64,000 nucleotides of DNA, taken from Termitomyces sp. T153 (Eukaryota > Basidiomycota > Agaricomycetes > Agaricales > Lyophyllaceae). A program made the translations under genes and the position numbers. This document shows, piece after piece, positions 42,994-54,855 of the stretch; within the stretch, counting starts at the first letter, position 1; the number at the start of each line of letters is the position of its first letter. The notes below the pieces were generated by a model, which did no database searches, was not told where the DNA came from, and saw only the letters and a list, made by a program, of their open reading frames with translations. The DNA is taken from the NCBI GenBank assembly GCA_018296165.2, contig JACKQL020000085.1:1-64000 (forward strand), given 5' to 3'.

Positions 42994-44812
42994 TGATAAG
43001 ACCCTGTTCTTGCTAAGTACAGATTCCCAAGTTTTCTTATGTTTTGGTGACTTCTAGATTTCCCAGTGTTCATGTGATGTGACTATCATGTGATATTGTC
43101 ACATGTGATCTAGACCCTCAGCACACTGGCTGACCTTATCCTAGTGCTCTCTAGCACTCCTCCTAGCAAAGTCCCAATATTATTTCCTTTCTTGATATTA
43201 TTACTATAGTTTTGTTATTTCTTGATTTGGACTTATCTTCTTAATACATGCCACTCTAGTGACTGGCATACTGGCTGTAATTCCAGGTGTTGAATTAGCT
43301 AAAATTTTCTTAATACATGCCACCCTAGTGACCAGCATATTAGCTGTCATTCCAGGTCTTTAATTAGCTACACTTTGGGTTATTGAGTTGCTCCAGCCAT
43401 TCCTCTCAACTTGCCTATGTTGCTAGCAACCCTTTTTACTGCTATTGACTCCTTTTAGATTCATTGCCTTTACTGTCAGGTTTTGCTGACCCTGGAGGCT
43501 CATCTACACTGGGCAAGTCCTTACTAGGCAGATGCAATGTCCTGCACTAATAACTTGGCATTCAGGGAAGGTCTAGACTTTAGATATTTGTGAAGAGATA
43601 AGTGAGGGGAAGCAGTCTGAGCAAGTCCAGGATGGTCCAGGGAGGTCTAAGACAAGGTCCAGAGAAGGTTTGAACTTGAAGGGATGTCAGGCACAAGTCC
43701 AGGAGCAAGTACTGAAAGTGCAGGGCAAATGGAGGCTATGTGAGTAATAGGAGTGGGGCCAGAGTTTGATGGGGGATCAATGGAAGTTGATGGGTTTCAG
43801 GGCTAAGCAAATAGCAAGGTCCAGAGTTGGTTTAAGAAATGTTTCAGTTTTATAATCATAAGTGTGGAGTTTGTAATGGTGTTAGGGTCAAAAGGACTTG
43901 AACACAATGAAGGAAATGGGGTCAAACAAGACAAGATGGAGTTAAGACAAGATTGAGATGAGAACAAAAATAGATTCAAGCAGAGATACAAAATCATAAT
44001 GAAACAATAATAGAGATGGAGACAAGACAAGACCATGAGACTGAGATAAGGCTGTGAGACTGAGATAAGACTGGGAGACTGAGATAAAGAGAAATGTAAC
44101 ATGGAACACAAAACATGAGAGGGAAACAATCAGACTATAGGTAATGTTAAGCAATATCAAGACTAGAGTACAAGGTACTACTCTATGACTTATATACTGA
44201 CTACTGGAGAGTTCTGGAGGACAGCAAGTCTGGCAGTGGGGCTTGTTGGAGCTGTGCAGAGTTAACAAGTGTCAGTTGTGATCAGGGGATGGGCTGCAGT
44301 GATATTCTAATGGGATCAGTTGAGGACATGGGCTGTCCCAGAGTCATCATGATGCTCTGGAGTTGGGTTGTAATGCTTTGGAGTTGGTCAGGCAAACTAG
44401 GGTGATGAGCTGGTGACATATGCTGGAGTCAGGAACAGTGGGGGAGGGTTCCAGGGGCTCAGGAGAGTCAGGGAAAGTGTTGATAGCTGCAGAGAAGGTG
44501 TCAGAGTTAGCCAGAGGGCCATCAGAGTTTGCCAAAGAAGCATTGGAGTTACCCAGAGTGGGTGTCATGGGTCAACAAAGGTTGGGGGAGTTTGAGGGGG
44601 CATTGGGGGTATTTCCAGGAGAGTGGGGTGGCTGGAAACAAGGTCAGGGGTCCAGGGAGCAGGTTGTGACATTTACTTACTATATATACTGCCATGTTTT
44701 CTATATATCATCAAAGAATGGTACCTTGTTCTTAGCCCCAGACTTCAGATCTAAGTCTAGCAACTCTAAAGCTTCTTCTTTTGCTCTAGTGCCTTCTCTT
44801 TTGAGTTAGCAC
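42994..44812 (+). repeat. F2 LTR, split by a solo LTR
   Basis: Starts TGATAAGACCC at 42994 and follows the F2 LTR to 43473; it resumes at 44672 (tttacttactatatatactg) and goes on through ttcttagccccagacttcag to about 44812, where it leaves the common sequence. A short internal duplication (ccaggtgttgaattagctaa / tcttaatacatgcca block) is at about 43235-43380. It would be the 3' LTR of the F2 copy starting at 33853. Confidence 0.6.
43474..44671 (-). repeat. Solo LTR of the element A/B/C family with 5-bp target duplication
   Basis: Minus strand begins TGTCACAACCTGC at 44671 and ends ..CTGACA at 43474. It is bounded by TTTAC at 43469-43473 and TTTAC at 44672-44676, a perfect 5-bp duplication. 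The site lies in the conserved cttttacttactataaat segment of the F2 LTR. It retains TATA, GTCTTGATATT (about 44152-44162) and the 19-bp repeats (about 44030-44095), with CG changed to CA or TG. No internal sequence, so it formed by LTR-LTR recombination. Confidence 0.85.
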
Positions 44813-45245
44813 TCTTGTTGGATGTCATCAATGTTCTACCTACAGACAAGTTACTTATAGAAAACCCACAATGCCTTTCTCTCACCTATCTCTATGCTAC
44901 TGCCTCTTCACTTTTTAAGCCTTTACCTACTAATCCCTATGTTATTTCCATAGATGTTTCTGAACCTCAAAATCTTGGACTTACCACTACTATACCCCAC
45001 TCATCTTCTAACAACATTGCTACAGACATCTTCATTCATTACCCCTTCCCTGCCATTTTTGTTGCTAACAATATTAAATATAAAGGTGTCCAGGTCAAAA
45101 AGAAGTGTTTCCTCTTCTCTCTTGCTTGCTCTCCTCTCTCTTAGTCTCTTCAAGCCCAAAATCTCATTGAGTCCTTGATTTGATCTTTGCATCTTATCTT
45201 TGATATATCAAGTCCCTGACAAGGATATCTAAATGTTTGAAAAGT
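44813..45245. other. Unassigned repeat DNA with a 109-codon frame
   Basis: A plus-strand frame at 44815-45144 (starts MLDVINVLPTDKLLIENPQC) has a Leu/Ser/Pro-rich composition and no recognised domain. It begins exactly where the F2 LTR similarity ends. Probably a piece of another element; I do not call a gene. Confidence 0.35.
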
Positions 45246-45401
45246 TGTAAATAAAAGGGAAAAAGTATTTGATTAGCAATTTCATATCTTTGTCAAATGA
45301 GTTCCAAAAATGATGAAGAATATTTGGAAATTATTTGACAAAGACCTCATATTTGCAAATCTTAAATGGATGATAAAATGCTCTTTCCCTTTTGATCACA
45401 A
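45246..45401. mobile_element. Palindromic MITE-like element, copy 2
   Basis: Starts ttgtaaataaaagggaaaaa; its end read on the other strand has tgatcaaaagggaaagagca. The inner arms tttgtcaaatgagttccaaa and tttggaaattatttgacaaag pair. Aligns over its whole length with 19097-19263. Confidence 0.65.
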
Positions 45402-45880
45402 AAGGAGCTTGTCAAACATGGAAATTTTTTTCAATAGGCTGATCTTAAATATTAAACAATAATTTTAAGACAACAACTCCTAACAAATACTATAATTTCT
45501 CTGTTTGATTTAGTTCAAACATTATTGCATAGGCTACCAAAATACCATTATAAATAAATTCATGATACTCCTTCTATAGTTTTGTCCAAAACTACTCAAA
45601 GAAAATTCTTAATCAAATTAAATCATTCCTATCATATTCATAAATTCTTTTAGCTTGAAATATTGTTTCCTACAGCTAACCACTAAAGACAATACGACCC
45701 TGGATGAATTTCAATTTTGGGCACCCCTTGCTCAAAACGATTCCAGAATATGACAAGAATGATTTAATTGTATCCAAAGTTCTCTAAGTTTGAATGTTTC
45801 TTTAAAACCATAGAAGGGGTATCATGAATTGATACCACATAAGCCACTGAAGTATTGTTACTATGCTACTATGATCATAA
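45402..45880. other. AT-rich intergenic or repeat DNA
   Basis: Very AT-rich, no open frames of note. Nothing recognised. Confidence 0.5.
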
Positions 45881-45973
45881 GCATTAAATTGACAAATACA
45901 AAGACCTAACCGAACGAAGTGAGCTTGGGTCTGGGACTTAGCAAGCGTGCCGAAGGCACGGACCGTAGCTCGT
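45881..45973 (+). repeat. Second copy of the Helitron-like terminus
   Basis: One 60-bp-type unit (gcattaaattgacaaataca .. ggtctgggacttagcaag) followed by GTGCC-gaa-GGCAC (45947-45959) and ggaccgtagctcgt, matching 19006-19097. It keeps CpGs that the first copy's tandem units have lost, so it is younger. No helicase directly upstream, hence non-autonomous or truncated. Confidence 0.55.
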
Positions 45974-46129
45974 GAGCCCATATTCCCAAATACTTTGCAC
46001 GACCCAATGATTGTTTGGTAGAAGGCACGGCCCCACCTTGCCGAACGCGTGGTTTGAATGTAATTAAATTAATAGCCGTCCATTCGTGGAGGCTTCAAGC
46101 TTCATCACCAGATTCACCACCAATGCATC

Positions 46130-48714
46130 ATGGTGGAGACTCATACTACCTCCCGTCGACGCCTTGTAGGCCAGCCACTACTGTACGCTATCTCCGTCTT
46201 TGCCAGTCTCGGGGTCTTTCTGGTCGGTCCATCCCTCCCCTCGAGTTGTTTGATTCTAACACGTTGCAGTTTGGATATGACCAAGGGTAAGTTCTTACGC
46301 ACAGTTGCAGATCCTTGACGAGTCCACCAATGTGCTCTTAGTGTTATGAGTGGCATCATTACGGGCCCTAATTTCAAGGCCTACTTCGACAATCCAGGAC
46401 CTATCGCCCTCGGTACCATGGTTGCCATACTTGAAGTTGGTGCATTTGGTGTGTAGCTCCTCCTCCTGGTATCTAGCTTGACGTCGACTCCCAAATATCT
46501 TCTTAGCTACTTCTGTTGCTGCTGGTCGCATTGGAGACCTTATTGGTCGCAGGGGGACCCTTTTCGCCGGTGCCGTCGTCTTTACGATCGGAGGCGCTAT
46601 CCAAACTTTCACGACTGGCTTTTGGTCTATGATTATTGGGCGTCTTGTTAGTGGCTTTGGTGTTGGCCTTCTCTCGTAAGTTTCTATTCATATACATTGA
46701 ATTCTTCCAACCAAATTCAGGACCATCGTCCCAATCTACCAAAGCGAGATATCACCACCAAACCATGTACGTTCATGCCTCCGATATAGTCAACATCGAA
46801 TTCTGACTCTCCGGCAGCGTGGCGCGCTTGCTTGTATGGAGTTTACCGGTAACATCATCGGCTATTCTTCCTCAGTGGTACGTGTCAATTAAGACACTTC
46901 GAACACGATGACTAACACTCGCTTCACTTAGTGGACGGATTATTTTTGCTCCTTCCTTGAGAAAGATCTCTCGTGGCGGATACCATTGTTTGTCCAATGT
47001 GTTATTGGGATCATTTTGGCCACAGGATCACTCGTTATGCCAGAAAGCCCACGGTCATATCATTTCTGCGCTCTATATAGAATTAGTGCTGATGCTCTAT
47101 AGATGGCTTATTGACACGGATAAAGATGCTGAGGGAATGCAAGTACTTGCGGATCTTCACGGAGGTAATCTCAACGACCCGATTGCCGTTGCTGAGTTCA
47201 GAGAGATCAAGGAGAAAGTGCAAGAGGAGGTACGTCTCATTGACGATTCCATGATCCAATAATTTGCACCTCATTCACGTTTCATAAAGCGTGATTCCGG
47301 CGAAGTACGCTCTTATCATTCTATGTGGAAGAAGTATAAACGCAGGGTGCTACTTGCAATGTCGTCTCAGGCGTTTGCACAACTTGTGCGTCATCAATCC
47401 ACTTGTCCCTACATTTATCATTGATCTCTCGACAATAGAATGGAATCAATGGTTAGTGGTTGTTGTGATATCACTCCCTTGTTACTTATACCGGATGATT
47501 AGTAATTTCTTACTATGCCCGTATGCACTTTACTTCTTTCATCTCAATGTCGCTGAATCTATCATTGCAGCTCGAGTCTTCGAAGGCACGTGCACTTTTT
47601 CGTTGAGTTTGCGGAGCATTCAATTGTGGCGTTAGAGGCTGGCTGGATTGGTCGACAAGCTATACTCATGACTGGTTTCAATTCTTTGATTTATATCCTG
47701 AGCACGCTTCCTCCGTGAGTACATACATATACAGAACTACAATATATACTGCTGACAATACTTAAGATGGTATCTTGTTGATCGATGGGGAAGACGTACC
47801 ATCCTTCTGTCGGGTGCTGTCATAGTATGTGGTATATTCCATGACCTCGTATTATCTTCCTGAATGTTTACGTTAGATGAGCGCTGCCCTTGTTGCCACT
47901 GGTTGGTGGATGGCTCTAGATGTACCTCGAACACCCAATGCCGTTGTAATCTGTGTTATCATCTTCAATGCGGCTTTCGGCTACAGGTCAGCATTGATGT
48001 GATTTAATTCCATTGTGTCTTCTCACTCATTTTTCTCTTGTACTTAGTTGGGGTCCCGTACCATGGCTCTATCCTCCCGAAGTTTGTACTTGCAGACGGA
48101 TCGTCACTTTCCTTCTGATTCTAAAGTATTGACCAGATTATGCCACTTTCCGTCCGGGCAAAGGGTGTCTCCTTGTCGACCGCCACAAATTGGCTTTTTA
48201 ATTTCATTGTTGGTGAACTAACACCTTATTTGCAAGAAACCATGGGCTGGCGACTCTATCCTATGCATGGATTCTTCTGCGCGTGCAGTTTTGTTTTAGG
48301 TACGTAAAGCACGCTTCTTTCGATATATGTAACCATAGTGAAATTCGTCAGTGTACTTCTGTGAGCATCCTCGTGTCTATCCCACATAACTTTAATCTAA
48401 TGAGTCAAATTTCTACAGTATATCCAGAGACGAAAGGCGTTCCACTTGAGGAGATGGATGCAATTTTCGGCGAGGGTGCGTATTATTGTGGGCCTTGGAA
48501 GTTGCATTGCATTACCAGATCCGAAACAGATGAGCGAGAAGAACAGCTTGATAACGAGTCGGAGAGAACGTCACTCGTTTCAAATAGCTTGCCGACTGAC
48601 CACCAGACGATTCGCTCAGTTCCACGTCCTAGTAACAACTCTAGGAACCGCAGCTGGTTCGGTGGACTGTTCAATCGTAGAGGTGGCAATTATGATCCTA
48701 TATTGGCTGAGTGA
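46130..48714 (+). CDS. MFS sugar transporter (hexose-type)
   Basis: Start at ATG 46130 (MVETHTTSRRRLVGQPLLYA). At least twelve short introns; all splice into a complete 12-helix sugar porter of about 530 aa. Family motifs: FGYDQGVMSGIITGPNFKAY, ATSVAAGRIGDLIGRRGTLF, GRLVSGFGVGLLSTIVPIYQ, PESPRWLIDTDKDAE, QAFAQLNGINVISYYAPRVF, YLVDRWGRRTILL, WGPVPWLYPPEIMPLSVRAK and YPETKGVPLEEMDAIFGE. These are the sugar-porter signatures of plasma-membrane proton/hexose carriers. The cytosolic tail ends GGLFNRRGGNYDPILAE. The intron after RVFEE seems to use a GC donor (gcacgt). It stands immediately right of the transposon nest, yet appears intact. Substrate unknown. Confidence 0.92.
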
Positions 48715-49673
48715 GACCTGGAGCTGGAGGACTTCTACAATTGACATAGTATCTTCAATATAATACCACTAGAGTGATGCTTCTCATTGATCTATGGTGC
48801 TCGAAACACTCGTGACGATTAATTCATTGGTTCCGACGGTTAAGATGCAGGCTGAACACGAGTTCAGCCCATGTGGACTACACTGCAAGCCGCCCTTTCT
48901 TAGGTGTTTCGAAGGCATGCGCCGTTCAACATCAAACAGATTTGCTCACGTCGCGTGGCACCGGCTGGCCTTGATTCTAGAGGCCTCTAGAAACACGACG
49001 TAAAATCACAACCAGTCCCTTGTCAATGGCTCTACATATTCCTCGTGTATGCCCTCTGCATCTCATGGTATAGCAACATTCATCTGCATCTAACTTCAAT
49101 CCCATACATAAATTTCGCTACTAGTACCGATTAGTAATTACCTGACACTTGCACGTTGAAACAACAATCATACTTTTGGTTTCCTTGGTAGAATGATCCG
49201 TTTATAGTGACCTCGACGCTTTACTGCAAAATCTATCTGCTGATGCACTAGATTTTACAGGCGCTGTACTGATGATCAGAATGAGGAAGAGCCTGGAGGG
49301 GAGTTTAACTGACCTCAGGCTCCCTCTGAAAGTTTTCCCATGAAGCTCCAAAAATGGTCATCCAACAAAACCTTAATTAATCCTTAATACCATGGTGATC
49401 AGCCTTCTAAGGCTTAGACTGAATATTTTTCAAGCCTTAAACCTTGTTAACCTCTAAGGTTCAGCCTCTTAGGTACAACAATGCAAGTTACGCTCGGCAC
49501 CTAAATCACGGTGGAGATTGATGCTGTCTTGCACAGCTTCCTGCTCTAGAATTTTGTAGGAGAAATTCGAGTTCAAACATCGTTGCGAGAAAAATCTCCG
49601 CATAACTTCAGACTGAGTCTGCGCCACGTTCGAAATCGTTGATCAATCCGGTTCTTATGACACGTGACGTAAT
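48715..49673. other. Intergenic with a short palindromic stretch
   Basis: 959 bp without a recognisable gene. At about 49368-49480 repeated, partly inverted phrases around ccttaa / ttaagg / cctaagg (for example gccttctaaggcttagac and aagccttaaaccttgttaac) suggest a small decayed repeat. Frames here (for example 48794-49003 plus) have no motif. Confidence 0.4.
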
Positions 49674-51597
49674 ATGAAATCTTTTCTCCCGACTTTGGTG
49701 AACATCGGTCGGCACAAAGTGCGATGTTTCCACCATACGGTTGTACGTTCTATGGGTCGCAGTGCAGAAGCTCAAGCTGAAGCACTCTCTAGTGCTGCGC
49801 TGCCTGCTCGACCTAGCGTTGCACCGGAAACGACAGACCCCACGAAGGCTAAGACCTTTGGAGACCTCGGCCTCCATCCTCCCATCGTCGCATCTTTGAG
49901 GGCGGCATTTCCGAATGTCAAAGCTCCGACGGAGACGCAAGCAAATTTCATACCAGCTATTCTGTCCGGGAAAGACGTTCTTCTGAAGGATGAAACGGGT
50001 TCTGGAAAGTTAGTCCGCAGTTCCCGGTGGTCTTTTGGGTTCTGACCTGACATGCTCAGATCTTTCGGACTTGTAGTTGCTCTTTTGAACAAGCCAAGGG
50101 TCTCGTCACCAGGCAAGAAGAAAAAGTCAACCATTCGACACATTACGTCTTTGGTTCTTGTACCTCACCGCGACCTTGCCTACCAACTTTTACACTGGAT
50201 CGAACGAATGACATCTGTGACAGATCCTCCTCCACTTATATCTACTATTGCACAAGTATTGGTACGCGACGGTGGCAATCATCTTTCGGACGGTCTTCGC
50301 CTTCTGCGTCAGACACCACCGCATATTCTGATTGGGACTCCGCAAGCAATAATGGACGTGTATAATGAAGCTCCTGAGGCCCTGCAACTGGACCATTTGT
50401 CCAGCGTTGTTGTGGATGAAGTTGACTATCTCATAGAGACCGTTCCTAACAAGGATCCCAATAAATCCTACTTCAAGGCGACGCTCAAGGCCAAGAGGAA
50501 ACTCCTGGCTCACCCTGGAGTGACACGGCAATTACTTGATATTGTTTATTCTCAGAGGAAGAAAACAAATGCAATGCGCAAGGATGAGCCGGGAATTGTT
50601 CAAGAATTGCGGCGGAGAGAGTTGCATATGTATCCGACAGAGGAACCACAACTGATTTTCTCCAGTGCTACATTAAGGCGACATCTGAATAATTATCTCT
50701 TTGAAGAGAGCGGATGGCTGAACAGAGACAATCTACTGAAAGTACGGGGCAGCGGAAATGCTTCCATTCAAACGAAGAAACAAGCGTTGGACACGAATCC
50801 TCATCATGGACTCGGAGGTACCGGCATCTCTCATTCTGTTCTACTTGTTTCAGAAGATGGCATCACGAACATTGCCGGTGCGAAACCGCCACCAGTCAAT
50901 CCTGCAGAAACGGATCACTTACATCCGATCGATCCACAAACGCTTTTCGCACCCACGGCAAAATCAGAGCCGGTGGAAACTGACCCCGATATGGTAAAAA
51001 GTAAGCGTCCAATTTATTCAAGACAGACAGAAGATTGATGTTCTTCTGTTCGAGAAAGAATACAAAGACACTCCATCGCCATTCAATCCAAACGCCATAG
51101 AAGCTATCGCAACTGCTTTTGCACTCGACGTACCATCAGTGGCGCTTTTAGTGCTACCGTCGTCGTCACCGGTTCAGCGTGCAGTGTATGAACTCCGGGA
51201 GATGGGAGTAAATGCTCACAGGCTGGACCTGCTGACTGGCGAGAAGGGCCGGTCACATCTGCTGAAGGGTGGTGGGAACGGGCAGGATAACCCGACATTG
51301 CTGGTTTCAACTCTGGCCACGACACGGGGGCTAGATTTGCCAGAGCTGACACATGTGTTCATTATGGGGATTCCTGATGGACCAAAAGTAAACGGACGGA
51401 CAATTGATGCATATGTACACCTTGCCGGACGTGTGGGGCGGTTTGGGCGCGGTGGGAAGGTGATCACGGTGGTGGAGAAAGAGGGGGACGTGGAGGAAGG
51501 AGAAAACAGGGAAAGAGGCGTGAGTCAGGGATCGAAGATGCTGAGGATTCTTGCGACTATAGAGGAGACGCCAACCGCATTTGTGCATTTTGATTGA
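49674..51597 (+). CDS. MRH4: Mitochondrial DEAD-box RNA helicase, MRH4-like
   Basis: ATG 49674 (MKSFLPTLVNIGRHKVRCFH), an Arg/Lys/His leader for mitochondria. Three exons: the first intron splits motif I (DETGSGK / S), the second joins DPDM to KIDVLLFEKEYK. Motifs: Q-like PTETQANFIPAIL, I LLKDETGSGKS, Ia LVPHRDLAYQ, Ib GTPQAIM, II VVDEVDYL, III FSSATL, V LVSTLATTRGLDLP, VI VHLAGRVGRFGRGG. Motif II is DEVD rather than DEAD, and motif VI has LAGR for HRxGR. Yeast MRH4 is needed for late assembly of the mitochondrial large ribosomal subunit. Whether the DEVD form keeps full ATPase activity is open. Confidence 0.88.
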
Positions 51598-51703
51598 GAT
51601 TAGAAATGGACATGCACGATGATGCAGTGATCGGCCATGCGGAGATAATTGACCGTACAAAGACCGATTTGAGAGGCCGAGGCTTGGTTTTGGCTTCCCC
51701 GTC

Positions 51704-54613
51704 ATGCGTTTCTTGCCCGTACTCCCTGTCCTGCTTGCCCTTGTCGCAGCACAGGGCCCCATTTCCTCCTCCTCGTCGGCCTCGTCGACCTCGTCGTTTC
51801 CCTCGTCGACCTCCTCGCCGGCCCCGTCATCGTCCCCGTCCCCCTTGCTCTCTCTTTCTCTCACCACTGCCAATGTTACCACTACTCTATCCACGCGCAC
51901 CCTGAACCAAAATACCCTCATTACTACTGTCCTACCCACCACATTCAATGTCACCCGCACAGTCTCGCAAACCTCCTCGTCCTCGTCCTCGTCCTCCGTT
52001 GCCTCTTCGACTTCCTCTTCATCCGCGTCCCCTACCCCCACTCCCATTATCCTCGTATGTCATCCCTATTGTCGCCTTTCTGCGCTTAACCCTCTTTTTA
52101 GGACACAAAACTCGATCCCGCCTTTGCCGTTCTAGGGGCACTCCTCATCATCACAGGCCTGCCCTCTGCATTCTGGGGCCACAAAAATCGATGGTATGTC
52201 GGTCGTTCACTCACCCGTCGCTCGCGAACAACCCGCTCCTCAGGACCTCTTTTTTCCTGATCGGTTTCTATACTCTGTCCCTCGTTTGTTTCGTTCTCAT
52301 TCTCAAGTTCGGCATTCTCGCCGCTGTCAACCCCCCCAGCAAAACTCTCCGCGGAATGTTTGTTCTTTCGTCCGCGATTGCAGGCTTTGCCGGCGGCGCG
52401 ATCGCTATCTTCTTCTGGAAAGCAACACGTTACGCCATTGGTGCATGGGGAGGATTTGCCTTCGCACTCTGGATTCAGTGTTTTCATAATGGCGGTCTCA
52501 TCGAAGGGGTTGGCTTCCGCTGGATCCTTTACATCTGCACGTTTTCTTCCATTATTCATTCTGTCCCTCGTGCTAATTATATGTCTCCAGGCTGTGCTGT
52601 CATTGGGTTCATATTATGTACAATCCCCAGGGTAAGCCATCACCTGTAACCATCACACATGCATAACTAACGCAACAAATAAAGATACACTATCACATAC
52701 TACTTATCTCCACGGCTTTTGTTGGTTCTTCTGCATTCATGTTGGGAGTCGATTGTTTCACTACTGCGGGGCTCAAGGAGGTGTTTACTTTTCCTCAGCT
52801 TCTTTAATGTATGAGCTCACACAATCTGCAGTTTTATATCTGGAACCTCGGCTTCAAATCGCTTTTCTCCAAATTCACATCCCACGGCATCGAATTTCCC
52901 GTTTCCCAAATCATGCAGATCGAGCTGGGCTTGATAGGAGCGATCTCTCTCATGGGAGCGGCCGTTCAGCTTCGCATCCTGTCTGTCCTTCATCAGAAAT
53001 TGGGCGAAATATCTGCGGAGCAGAGGAAGCGTGATCATGATGCAGAGGCTGTCGCCGCTGAGAGATTCAAGGATGTCAAGCGTGAACAAGCAGAATGGGA
53101 GGTTGAACATCCAACTCTGTTACGTCATGGTCGACAGGAGAGTGGTTATTCCAGCTTGCCTGCAAAGGACCAAGACGAATGCTATTCCCCGATCACTGCC
53201 GAGCAACGCTCCTCTACTTTTACGCTTGTTGCTGATGGTCGCGCCCGACGACACTCTAATATCTCTGATTTCAAAGCAGCCCCCACTCCCGATGAAGAGC
53301 TGCGGCGAGCCGCAAGGAATTTGCAAAGCCCGGGGGCACTTCCTACTCTTGATCTTGGTTTGGGAATACAGGAAGATGTGCCTTCGGGATTCATCGCCTC
53401 CGACGAACCCCACGTGCAGAGCCAAACAGAGAAGAAGGAGAACCTCACGAACGGGTTGGAAGAACTTAAACGCAAAGAATCACTCATACAGGAGATACAG
53501 ACAATCCGCCGATCCATAGAAGCACTGAAATCAGAGACCCCTGCGTCGTCCTCCCCTAGTACATCGCGCCACCCTTCCATTGTTTCACGACGAACATTGA
53601 GCATTGACGCCAGTAGTGCTCTTCTTCCCATCCCAGCGCATCTTCGACCTCCAAGAGAAACCAATCCCCGTGCACGAGCGCATTCAATGGAGTTTTCATC
53701 TTTAGGATATTTATCTCCATCTGGCGATACGGTTAGTCGTCCTACCAGTGTGCCTCCTCGTGACGAGGAATGGGATGCCTATCTTCATGAGCGGAAGCTC
53801 CTCCAACCACCGTCAGGCATCACACCTCCTATTACTACAACTCCTGCCCCTGCCGCTGCTGCACCCAGGCAGCCAATCCCTCCAGCCGTCTCCGAAGCAC
53901 TAACCAAGCGGAAACAGCGGGAAAGTGCTCTAGGCTTCGGTGACCATCACAGCAGTGGTTCCTCTGATGATGTACCGCTGGCTAAGCTAGCCAAGCATCA
54001 ACGTAGCTCTTCAGGTGGCAACGTTCCTGTGACTATTCTTCCTCCTAAAAAACCCATCGCTGTCCTGTCGCCTACGCCAGAACGTGCTGAACATGCTCGA
54101 ACACGGACTTTCGAGGAATTGAATGAGCGACATCGAGAGAAAATGCGAGATCTTCAGGCACCGTTGACGCAAGCAGAGAAGGAGGAGGCTGAAATAGCAG
54201 CTGCGCGTCAGCGCTGGGAACGGAACAAAACTGCAGAAAAAGAGGCCTTTAAGCGAAGACAGGCGGAAAAGGCTGCGCAGCAAGGCAAGGAACGTCGCAA
54301 GCGATCTGAGGATGACGGGGATAGGAAGGCACGAAAGCCGTCGGGATACGCGGAAGGTCGGCGCCATTCTCGCTCATTGAGCCACGATCGACTTGGGCGG
54401 GCTGGATCGTCATCAAAACGCCTGTCGACACTAAAGGTAGAAGACTGGCAGAGGTATCAGGAGGCAGAGGCAAGCCATCGGGCTGAGGCGACGACGAGCA
54501 GTGGATCAGGCTCAAGACGTGACTCACGGCCCCTGCTACCGTCTAGCACTGGCGTACCTTTTCCAGATGGAAGGAGGCGCAGTCAGCGCATGAGCAATGA
54601 ACCACTGAGCTGA
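51704..54613 (+). CDS. DUF4203 / TM198-like multi-pass membrane protein
   Basis: ATG 51704 starts a signal peptide (MRFLPVLPVLLALVAAQ), then a roughly 90-aa Ser/Thr-rich, likely O-glycosylated lumenal part. The membrane domain follows over several exons: AFAVLGALLIITGLPSAFWG, FFLIGFYTLSLVCFVLILKF, FVLSSAIAGFAGGAIAIFFW, VIGFILCTIPR and IHYHILLISTAFVGSSAFML, i.e. seven or so helices of the DUF4203 (TM7S3/TM198) type. The long C-terminal exon (52811 on) is cytosolic, charged and coiled-coil-rich (EKEAFKRRQAEKAAQQGKER), with Ser/Pro linkers. One intron (after ILYI) has a GC donor (gcacgt) or is retained in frame. Role in fungi unknown. Confidence 0.85.
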
Positions 54614-54855
54614 AGAGACACGAACTGCACGACTCTTAGCGTACATTCGATACCTACCTATTACATATCATTGGGACACACTTTCTGCCTGGACTGTTAC
54701 CGCCGCCATCTCTTGGAGCCGTTTCTTGCACAAACTTATTATACTAGCGTCATGACATTTACGTTACAGACGGCAGAACTTTTTGTAGTTAACTATGTTT
54801 ACAGTCCTTGAGTTGCTGACATCATACGTCGGCCGCTGTTTGGCGCTCATTACAT

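Noticed and set aside
51331..52047. 238-codon minus-strand frame over the helicase/DUF4203 junction
   Set aside because: Acidic, repetitive composition is the reverse complement of the Ser-rich N-terminus of the DUF4203 gene; no independent evidence.
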